NCBI RefSeq assembly: GCF_017309385.1
Contig: NZ_JAFJMJ010000004.1
Location: 62,001-126,000 of the forward strand
From: Amycolatopsis sp. 195334CR
Lineage (GTDB): Bacteria > Actinomycetota > Actinomycetes > Mycobacteriales > Pseudonocardiaceae
Direction of reading: 5' to 3'
Length of the DNA stretch: 64,000 bases
Below the pieces are notes generated by a model. That model had not been told where the DNA came from. It worked only from the letters and a program-made list of their open reading frames with translations, and made no database searches. A program made the position numbers and the translations under genes. Positions 47,390 through 54,099 of this stretch are shown in pieces (position 1 is the stretch's first letter; each line of letters begins with the position of its first letter).

Positions 47390-48328
47390 ATGCTGCGTTC
47401 GCGCGGGCGAGGTGCCCGGCCACGGGGGAGCGCGGTCTCCTCGGGGCTGCGCCGGAAGCTCGAACTGACCCTGTTCCTCGGCCCGGCCCTGCTGTTGTTC
47501 GTCGGGTTCGTGCTGGTGCCGATGGTGCTGGCGGTGTACTACAGCCTGTACGACTGGACCGGTTTCGGCTCGCTCGGGGACTTCGCCGGGTTCAAGAACT
47601 ACCTGGACGCGCTGACCGGCTCGGTGTTCCAGAACGCGGTGTGGCACAACGTGGTCATCGCCGTGCTGTCGCTGGTGGTGCAACTGCCGCTGAGCATCGG
47701 GCTGGCCCTGCTGCTCAACCGGCGGCTGCGCGGGCGGGCCTTCCTGCGGGTGATCGTCTTCGCGCCGTACGTGCTCTCGGAGGCGATCACCGCGGTGATC
47801 TGGCTGCTCATCCTGCAGCCGGGCGGGTTCGCCGACCAGGTGCTGCGCGCGGCCGGGCTCGGCGGGCTGGTGCGGCAGTGGCTGGCCGATCCCGGGCTGG
47901 TGCTGTTCACCCTGTTCGTGGTGATCACCTGGAAGTACATCGGCTTCGGCATCATCCTGCTGCTGGCCGGGCTCCAGGGGATTCCGCCGGAGGTGAAGGA
48001 GGCCGCCGCGCTGGACGGGGCGACGGCGTGGCAGACCACCCGGCACGTGGTGCTGCCGCTGCTCGGCCCGACCGTGCGGATCTGGATCTTCCTGTCGGTG
48101 ATCGGCTCGCTGCAGTTGTTCGACCTGGTGTGGATCATGACGCTGGGCGGGCCTGCCAACGCCTCCACCACGATGGCGACCTACCTGATCGACCACGGGT
48201 TCAAGCGGTACGAGTTCGGCTTCGGCAGTGCGGTGGCGGTGTTGCTGTTCATCATCTGCTTCACCTTCGCCCTGCTGTACCAGCGATTCGCGCTGCGGCG
48301 CGACACCGAGGGGGCGGTGACCGGATGA
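47390..48328 (+). CDS. bxlF: ABC sugar permease (BxlF-like)
   Basis: 312 residues, ATG 1 bp after the previous stop. MalF-type permease with six helices and EAA loop VKEAAALDGATAWQTTRHVVLPLLGP. Second gene of the importer; no ATPase gene, again implying a shared MsiK-type ATPase. Confidence 0.88.
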   Translation: MLRSRGRGARPRGSAVSSGLRRKLELTLFLGPALLLFVGFVLVPMVLAVYYSLYDWTGFGSLGDFAGFKNYLDALTGSVFQNAVWHNVVIAVLSLVVQLPLSIGLALLLNRRLRGRAFLRVIVFAPYVLSEAITAVIWLLILQPGGFADQVLRAAGLGGLVRQWLADPGLVLFTLFVVITWKYIGFGIILLLAGLQGIPPEVKEAAALDGATAWQTTRHVVLPLLGPTVRIWIFLSVIGSLQLFDLVWIMTLGGPANASTTMATYLIDHGFKRYEFGFGSAVAVLLFIICFTFALLYQRFALRRDTEGAVTG

Positions 48329-49137
48329 AGCGGCAGTCGCTGGCCTACCTGGTGGCGATCCTGATCGTCGGCATCACCGTGGTGCCGCTGATCTTCGTCA
48401 TCCTCGGCGGGTTCCGCACCACCGGCCAGATCAACGCCGATCCGGCCGGGCTGCCGGGGCCGTGGGTGTGGGACAACTACCGGGAGATCCTGACCGCGCC
48501 GGAGTTCTGGACCTTTCTCGGCAACAGCCTGCTGATCGCGGTGGTGGCCACCACGCTCGCGGTGGCGCTGGGCTCGATGGCGGCGTTCGCCCTGTCGCGG
48601 TACCAGTTCCGCGGGCGGGAGGGGTGGTACACGCTGTTCACCCTGGGGCTGCTGTTCCCGCTCGGGGTGGCCACGCTGCCGTTGTACCTGTTGCTGCGGC
48701 AGCTGGACATGCTGGAGAACCCGCTGGGCGTGGCCCTGCCGGAGGCGGCGTTCTCGCTGCCGGTGACCATCGTGATCCTGCGGCCGTTCATGCGGGCCAT
48801 CCCGGCGGAGATCGAGGACGCCGCGGTGCTCGACGGCGCCACCCGGATCGGTTTTTTCTGGCGGATCCTGCTGCCGCTGTCGATGCCCGCGCTGACCACG
48901 GTGGCGGTGCTGGCCTTCGTCACCAGCTGGAACGCGTACCTGTTGCCACTGCTGGTGTTCAACGACTCGGGCAACTTCACCCTGCCGCTGGGCGTGGCCA
49001 CCTTCCAGTCGCAGTACTCCCAGGACACGGCGCGGGTGCTGGCGTTCACCGCGTTGTCGATGATCCCGGCACTGGGCTTCTTCATGCTCGCCGAACGCCG
49101 GATCGTGGGCGGGCTGACAGGATCGGTGAAGGGGTAG
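48325..49137 (+). CDS. bxlG: ABC sugar permease (BxlG-like)
   Basis: 270 residues, ATG 48325 overlapping the previous stop (ATGA). MalG-type permease; EAA loop IEDAAVLDGATRIGFFWRILLPLSMPAL. Completes the importer. Convergent with the GyrI-like gene 11 bp downstream. Confidence 0.88.
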   Translation: MKRQSLAYLVAILIVGITVVPLIFVILGGFRTTGQINADPAGLPGPWVWDNYREILTAPEFWTFLGNSLLIAVVATTLAVALGSMAAFALSRYQFRGREGWYTLFTLGLLFPLGVATLPLYLLLRQLDMLENPLGVALPEAAFSLPVTIVILRPFMRAIPAEIEDAAVLDGATRIGFFWRILLPLSMPALTTVAVLAFVTSWNAYLLPLLVFNDSGNFTLPLGVATFQSQYSQDTARVLAFTALSMIPALGFFMLAERRIVGGLTGSVKG

Positions 49138-49148
49138 GCGGTGTCCGG

Positions 49149-49619
49149 CTAGCGGGGTGTGATCGGCAACTGCAGTTCGGTCCGCCAGTGGTCGTCCGCG
49201 TCGGGGTGGGCGACGAGGTGGACCTCGCGGGCGGTGCCGTCGGTGCGGTAGCCGTTGTCCTCGATCCAGGTGGTCAGGATCCGGTAGCTGGCGTCGATCG
49301 TGGCCATCGTCCCGTGGTGGACGTAGCAGGCGGCCTGGCCGATGCCGTCGAGCACGGTGAGCTGGACGCCGTCGACGGTGTCTTCGCCGACCGGGCAGGC
49401 CGCCGTCACCGTGAGCCGGGCCCCGCCGGCCGGCGCGTACGTGGCGAGCGGCGTGCCGGCCGGCGGAACCCCGTCCCGTTCCAGCGCGCCGAACAACCGC
49501 TCGAACAACGCCTGCGCCACCGGCCCGACGTGCTCGTGGGCGTCGCTCTCCGCGATTCCGCTCACCGAAGCCACCCGCACCGGCGGGACCGCCTTGACCG
49601 TGACGTCGTTCGTGCTCAT
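49149..49619 (-). CDS. GyrI-like small-molecule-binding protein
   Basis: 156 residues, SHS2/GyrI-like effector-binding domain (VRVASVSGIAESDAHEHVGPVAQALFERLF ... ACYVHHGTMATIDASYRILTTWIEDNGY ... DDHWRTELQLPI; given as separate short matches). Stand-alone versions bind drugs or hydrolyse cyclopropyl-type compounds. It follows the kinase-like gene by about 10 bp, so an arsR - kinase-like - gyrI operon is likely. Confidence 0.8.
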   Translation of the reverse strand: MSTNDVTVKAVPPVRVASVSGIAESDAHEHVGPVAQALFERLFGALERDGVPPAGTPLATYAPAGGARLTVTAACPVGEDTVDGVQLTVLDGIGQAACYVHHGTMATIDASYRILTTWIEDNGYRTDGTAREVHLVAHPDADDHWRTELQLPITPR

Positions 49620-49629
49620 GGGTGCCTTT

Positions 49630-50523
49630 CTAGTGCGTGCCGGAAAAGGTGTCGAGCAGGAGGCGGCACCGGACCGGCTCCTCCGTGTAGCCCGCCGCCA
49701 GGCCGGTCAGGAGGTGGTCGGCCGCGCGCACCACGGTCCACGACCGCGCGAGGTCGCGGTCCAGGCCCGCCGCCACCGCCAGGCGGCGGAACTGCCGCAG
49801 CACCGCGGTGCGCCTGCCGATCTCGTCGAGGCGGGTCCACAGCAACGGCGCCACCTGGTACTCCAGTTGCCCGGCGACCGCGCGCGGGCTGATCACCAGC
49901 CACGGTTCGCGGTCCGCAGCGAGCACCTTGCCGTAGGACAGTTCGCGGTTGACCAGGTAGGGGTCGTCCAGCTCGCTCAACTCACCGGCCAGGTGCTCCA
50001 CGCGCGCGGCCAGCGACGGCGGGAAGGGCCGTCCGGCGGCGTCCCACCGGGCGGTGAGGGTGTCGCGGATTTCCCCGGCCACGTCCGAAATCCGGCGCAG
50101 GCCGTCCGGTGCGGGGACCGCCATCCGGCGCAGCAGGCCGCCCAGCAGGGGGACCGCGTCCTCGACCCGGATGGACTGGGCCGACCGGGTCGGGGACGCG
50201 CGTTCCAGCAGGAGCGCGTGGTCCTCCGGAGCGGCCTCCAACAGGCGCACCGCGTCACGTCCGTCCCAGATGGACAGTGCGCGGGCCTCGCTGTCGACGT
50301 CCTCGTCCGGCCAGGAGACCTTGAGCGCCAACGGCTCGCCGTCACGCCGCACCGGTTGCACCATCGCGTGGTAACCGTGCCGGGCCTCGCCGTCGGGGGT
50401 GAGCGACCACCGCGCGCGCAACCGCTCGAAGGTTCTCGGCAGTTCTTCCACCCAGTGGCGGCCCGCCGGGCCCGCGCGTTGCCAGGCTCCGGAGGCCAGC
50501 AACCCGGCGGGGACGGCGGTCAT
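49630..50523 (-). CDS. aminoglycoside/hydroxyurea-kinase-like protein, catalytic motif lost
   Basis: 297 residues from ATG 50523, overlapping the arsR stop (ATGA). Overall it follows the APH(6)/hydroxyurea-kinase layout (LTPDGEARHGYHAMVQPVRRDGEPLALKVSWPDEDVDSEARAL is the N-lobe, here quoted as ALKVSWPDEDVDSEARAL with Lys and Glu). In the C-lobe, where the family has HGDLHxGNVL and IDPK, this protein has NRELSYGKVL and ISPR. The catalytic Asp is Glu, the Mg-binding Asn is Lys and the second Mg-binding Asp is Ser. It is otherwise intact, so it looks like a pseudokinase rather than a broken gene. Confidence 0.8.
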   Translation of the reverse strand: MTAVPAGLLASGAWQRAGPAGRHWVEELPRTFERLRARWSLTPDGEARHGYHAMVQPVRRDGEPLALKVSWPDEDVDSEARALSIWDGRDAVRLLEAAPEDHALLLERASPTRSAQSIRVEDAVPLLGGLLRRMAVPAPDGLRRISDVAGEIRDTLTARWDAAGRPFPPSLAARVEHLAGELSELDDPYLVNRELSYGKVLAADREPWLVISPRAVAGQLEYQVAPLLWTRLDEIGRRTAVLRQFRRLAVAAGLDRDLARSWTVVRAADHLLTGLAAGYTEEPVRCRLLLDTFSGTH

Positions 50524-50822
50524 CAGGTCTCGGCGTTGAGCACGGCGTCGAGCAGACCGGGGAAGCGGGCGTCGAGGTCCTCCCGCCGCAGCGAGAGCAG
50601 GTTCTCCCGGCCGTAGGGCCGCTGCCAGATCACCCCGCTGTCCCGCAGCACCCGCCAGTGCCTGGTCAGCGTGGACTTCGACATCCCGTCGATGATCTTG
50701 CCGCAGCTGCGCTCCGAGCCGTCCGCGAGCACCCGCACGATCTGCAGCCGGATGGGATTGCCCAGGGTCGAGAGCACCTGGTCCAGCCGGATCTGCTCGC
50801 GCTCGGGGTGCGGGGTGAACAC
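50523..50822 (-). CDS. ArsR-family winged-helix regulator
   Basis: 99 residues. LSTLGNPIRLQIVRVLADG and KSTLTRHWRVLRDSGVIWQR are the ArsR HTH; no CVC metal-binding motif is seen, though one Cys (RSCGKII) is present, so it is probably not a metal sensor of the classical type. Leads the operon with the kinase-like and GyrI-like genes and is divergent from an MFS exporter. Confidence 0.88.
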   Translation of the reverse strand: MFTPHPEREQIRLDQVLSTLGNPIRLQIVRVLADGSERSCGKIIDGMSKSTLTRHWRVLRDSGVIWQRPYGRENLLSLRREDLDARFPGLLDAVLNAET

Positions 50823-50861
50823 GGCACCATCCTACCCTTTGATACGACTGTTGACGTACAG

Positions 50862-50874
50862 ACGTACAGTACGT
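50862..50874. promoter_or_regulatory. ArsR-type operator
   Basis: ACGTAC-A-GTACGT, a perfect 6-1-6 palindrome, partly repeated as GACGTACA twice (50853-50868). It lies between the divergent arsR (start 50822) and MFS (start 50879) genes; TTGACG at 50851-50856 is a candidate -35. Confidence 0.6.
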
Positions 50875-50878
50875 GTTT

Positions 50879-52249
50879 ATGCGTACTATCGAATCTGGGG
50901 AACGCGCCCGGCTCCGCTGGAGCCTGGTGCTGCTGGCGCTGGCACAGCTGATCTTTTCGCTGGACCTGAACATCGTTTTCGTGGCGCTGCCGGAGATCGG
51001 CGCGGAGCTGGGCTTCACCGGGCAGACGCAGCAGTGGGTGGTCAGCGCCTACGTGGTCTTCGCCGGTGGCTTCCTGCTGCTCGGCGGCCGCGCGGCGGAC
51101 CTGCTGGGCCGCCGCCGGATCTTCGTCACCGCGCTCGCGCTGTACGCGGTGTCCTCGCTGGCCGGCGGGCTCGCCACCAGCCCGGCGCTGATCGTGGTGG
51201 CCAGGGCGGTGCAGGGCGTCGGCGGCGCGTTGCTGCTGCCGTCCACGCTGTCGCTGATCGGCACGCTGTTCGAAGAGGGACCGCGGCGCAACCGCGCGCT
51301 GGCCGTCTGGGGTGGCGCGGGGGCGAGCGGGCTGACCGTCGGCGCGCTGCTCGGCGGGGTGCTCACCGAGGCGTTCGGCTGGCCCGCGGTGTTCCTGGTC
51401 AACGTGCCGCTGGCGGGCGCGGTGGCCGTCGCCGCGCTGGTGGTGATCCCGCGTGACGTCGCCTCGCGGGCCGGTCGCCGGTTCGACCTGCCCGGCGCGG
51501 TCGCCGTGACCGCGGGCGCCACGCTGCTGGTGTTCGCGCTCGTACAGGGGCCGGAAATCGGCTGGGCGTCACCGGTGATCGTGCTGGCCGCGATCGCCGC
51601 GGTGGGGCTGCTGGCGTTGTTCGCACGGCTGGAAGCACGCGGACGCGATCCGCTGCTTCCGTTGCGGTTGCTGAAGAATCGCAGTCTGGTGGTGGCCGTC
51701 GTGGTGACCTTCCTGTTCATGGGCACGTTCGGCACGCTGCCGTACTTCCTGACCGTGTTGCTGCAGACCGTGCACGGGCTGAGCGCGCTGCAGACCGGGC
51801 TGCTGTTCCTGGTGCCGTCGATCGCGATCGCCACCGGCACGCAACTCGGCGAGCGGATGACGAACCGGCTCGGGGTGCGGACCACGCTGCTGGCCGCGTT
51901 CGCCGTGGGCGCGGTGGGGACCGCGGTGCTGGCGTGGGGTGCGGACGAGGGCAGTTCGGTGGCCGCCGCGCTGCCCGGGCTGGTGGTTTCCGGGGTGGGG
52001 CAGGGCGTGGTCTGGACGGCGATGTGGATCGCCGCGGCCACCGGGACCCCGGCGGGGGAGCAGGGCGTGGCTTCGGGCCTGGCGTCGACGACGCTGAACG
52101 TGGGGAACGCGGTGGGCCTGGCGGTGCTGATCGCCGTCTCGCACGCGGGCGCGGTTTCACTGGCCGACGGCGGCGCACTGGCGATCCTGCTGGCCGCCGG
52201 GGGCATGCTGCTGGGCGTGCTCGTCACCGCCACCCTGCCGCGCTGCTGA
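50879..52249 (+). CDS. MFS drug exporter, EmrB/QacA (DHA2) type
   Basis: 456 residues from ATG 50879. About 14 hydrophobic segments; motif ALAQLIFSLDLNIVFVALPEI (first helix with Asp), GGRAADLLGRRRIFV (MFS motif A) and GVGGALLLPSTLSLIGTLF (motif C of exporters). Expected to extrude hydrophobic drugs with H+ antiport. Divergent from arsR, with an operator in between; the ArsR - kinase-like - GyrI - exporter set resembles a drug-response cassette. Confidence 0.88.
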   Translation: MRTIESGERARLRWSLVLLALAQLIFSLDLNIVFVALPEIGAELGFTGQTQQWVVSAYVVFAGGFLLLGGRAADLLGRRRIFVTALALYAVSSLAGGLATSPALIVVARAVQGVGGALLLPSTLSLIGTLFEEGPRRNRALAVWGGAGASGLTVGALLGGVLTEAFGWPAVFLVNVPLAGAVAVAALVVIPRDVASRAGRRFDLPGAVAVTAGATLLVFALVQGPEIGWASPVIVLAAIAAVGLLALFARLEARGRDPLLPLRLLKNRSLVVAVVVTFLFMGTFGTLPYFLTVLLQTVHGLSALQTGLLFLVPSIAIATGTQLGERMTNRLGVRTTLLAAFAVGAVGTAVLAWGADEGSSVAAALPGLVVSGVGQGVVWTAMWIAAATGTPAGEQGVASGLASTTLNVGNAVGLAVLIAVSHAGAVSLADGGALAILLAAGGMLLGVLVTATLPRC

Positions 52250-52308
52250 ATGCTATGAGTGGGGCATTACTTGCGGTGAATGCAAGTAATGCCCCACTCA
52301 TAGCATTC
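52248..52308. terminator. very long bidirectional hairpin terminator
   Basis: Arms 52248-52274 and 52282-52308 are perfect 27-bp complements with a 7-nt loop, filling the gap between the convergent MFS and mannanase genes and including the MFS stop. Confidence 0.8.
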
Positions 52309-52309
52309 G

Positions 52310-53917
52310 TCAGGCCGCCGAGCAGGTGGCGCCGTTCAGGGCGAACGAGGCCGGGGCCGGATTGCTGCCGGTCCACGAGCCGGTGAAGCCGATCTTCACC
52401 GAACCGCCCGCCGCGAGGACCTTGTTGTACGCGGCGTTGGTGACCACCACCGACGCCCCGGTCTGCACCGGCACGCCGTGCCACAGGTTCGTGATGGTCT
52501 GCCCGCCGGTGAAGGTCCAGCCGAGTTGCCAGCCGTCGAGCGCGCTGGTGCCGGTGTTGGTCAGGGTGACCTCCGCCTGGTAGCCGCCGGACCACTGCCC
52601 GGTCACCTGGTAGCCGACCGTGCAGGCGCCCGCGCCCGCCGGGCCGGTGGTCACCGCGACCGTGCCCGAGCGCGCCGAGCGGTTGCCCGCCGCGTCGCGG
52701 GCGTAGACGGCGAAGGTGTACGCCGTGACGGGGGAGAGGCCGGTGACCGTCGCGGTGTTCGTGCTCGCCGAAACCGCCGCCGCCTCGGTGGTGCCGCTGA
52801 TCCGGACCACGTCGTACCCGGTCACGCCGGTGTTGTCGGTGGACGCCGTCCAGTCCAGTTTCACGCTGGTGGCGGTCACCCCGGAGGCCGTCGGCGTGCC
52901 CGGGGTGGTCGGCGCCTGGGTGTCAACGTTGTCACCACCGAAGACGGTGGCCTCCTTGGCGGTCTGCTTGATCCCGTTGGCCCCGTTGAAGATCCGCTGT
53001 CCCCAGGAGGTCAGCGCGGCGGGGTTGAAGCTGGTGACCATGTCGAGGTACTCCACGCCGCCGCCGTTGCCGCTCCACGACCAGCCGAGGTAGCCGAGCC
53101 GCTCCGCCTGCGTGGTGGCGAGAATGGTGTCCTCGTCGGGATTGCCGTCGGAGTGGTTGTGCCCGAACTCGCCGACCAGGATCGGCAGCCCGGCGGAGGT
53201 GAACCGGCCGAGGTAGTCGGTGATCTCCGCGGCGGTGTCGAACACGCCGTACATGTGCACCGAGAACATCGTGTTCTTCTGCGTGTCCGCGGCGAACACG
53301 GCGGCCGCGTTGTCGCGCATGGTGAACGACCAGTCCTGGCCCCAGTTGGGGGCGTCGACCATCAGGGTGTGCGTCAGCCCGCCCGCGCGCAGCTTTCCGA
53401 TGGCGGACTTCGTCGCGTCGGTCCAGCCCGCGTAGCCGGTGTTGCCCCACGGCTCGTTGCCGATGTTGACGATGACGTACTGCTCCTGGCCGATGATCGA
53501 GTTCTTCACCTCCAGCCAGTAGTTCGCCGCGGCGTCCAGCGAGACGGCGGCACCCTGCTCGCCGTAGCCGGTGGTGTCGTGGACCTCGAGCACGCAGATG
53601 AGCCGGTTCTGCTTGCAGCGCGAGACCACAGTGGACACGTCGGCGGCGTCGTTCTTGGTCCACTGGTGGCCGGAGGAGAGCACCACGCGGACGGTGTTGG
53701 CGCCGAGCGCCTTGATGTTGGCGAACGAGCTGGTCTCGCTGCGGTACCAGGTGTGCGCGTGGTTGACCCCGCGCATGACGAACTCGGCGCCGTTGGCCTC
53801 GTACAACCGCCCGTTCTGGACGTGGAACCCCGGCGCCGGGGCGGCGGCGCTCGCGGGAACCGCCAGTCCCGCCAGCGCCGCCAGCAACGCACTGATCAGA
53901 GCCAGTCTCTTTTTCAT
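52310..53917 (-). CDS. GH5 beta-mannanase with FnIII and CBM2
   Basis: 535 residues from ATG 53917 with AGAGAGGTG upstream. Signal peptide 1-25 (ASA). Residues ~28-335 GH5 (subfamily 8-like): MRGVNHAHTWYR, acid/base Glu in IVNIGNEPWGN, nucleophile Glu in ILVGEFGHNHSD, WSWSGNGGG. Then FnIII (~345-430) and CBM2 (~437-535, GACTVGYQVTGQWSGGYQAEVTLTN). Hydrolyses beta-1,4-mannan. It has no CebR-type palindrome upstream and is cut off from GH48 by a hairpin at 54009-54044, so its expression may be separate from the cellulases. Confidence 0.92.
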   Translation of the reverse strand: MKKRLALISALLAALAGLAVPASAAAPAPGFHVQNGRLYEANGAEFVMRGVNHAHTWYRSETSSFANIKALGANTVRVVLSSGHQWTKNDAADVSTVVSRCKQNRLICVLEVHDTTGYGEQGAAVSLDAAANYWLEVKNSIIGQEQYVIVNIGNEPWGNTGYAGWTDATKSAIGKLRAGGLTHTLMVDAPNWGQDWSFTMRDNAAAVFAADTQKNTMFSVHMYGVFDTAAEITDYLGRFTSAGLPILVGEFGHNHSDGNPDEDTILATTQAERLGYLGWSWSGNGGGVEYLDMVTSFNPAALTSWGQRIFNGANGIKQTAKEATVFGGDNVDTQAPTTPGTPTASGVTATSVKLDWTASTDNTGVTGYDVVRISGTTEAAAVSASTNTATVTGLSPVTAYTFAVYARDAAGNRSARSGTVAVTTGPAGAGACTVGYQVTGQWSGGYQAEVTLTNTGTSALDGWQLGWTFTGGQTITNLWHGVPVQTGASVVVTNAAYNKVLAAGGSVKIGFTGSWTGSNPAPASFALNGATCSAA

Positions 53918-54008
53918 CGGGCACCTCTCTCGATTCTCTTGGGGGCACAAAGAGCAAATGCACCACGCGCGACCTCGCCCGCCCTGCCGGAGGCGGGGCA
54001 GAAAACGC

Positions 54009-54044
54009 GGCCAGGCCCGCCACCGGCGGATGGCGGGCCTGGCC
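54009..54044 (-). terminator. hairpin terminator after the GH48 gene
   Basis: Arms 54009-54022 and 54031-54044 are perfect 14-bp complements with an 8-nt loop. Confidence 0.7.
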
Positions 54045-54099
54045 TCGCGGCCGCGAACGGCGATGTAGCGACCGCGTCTAGGGTTGTCCGGTTAGGTTC

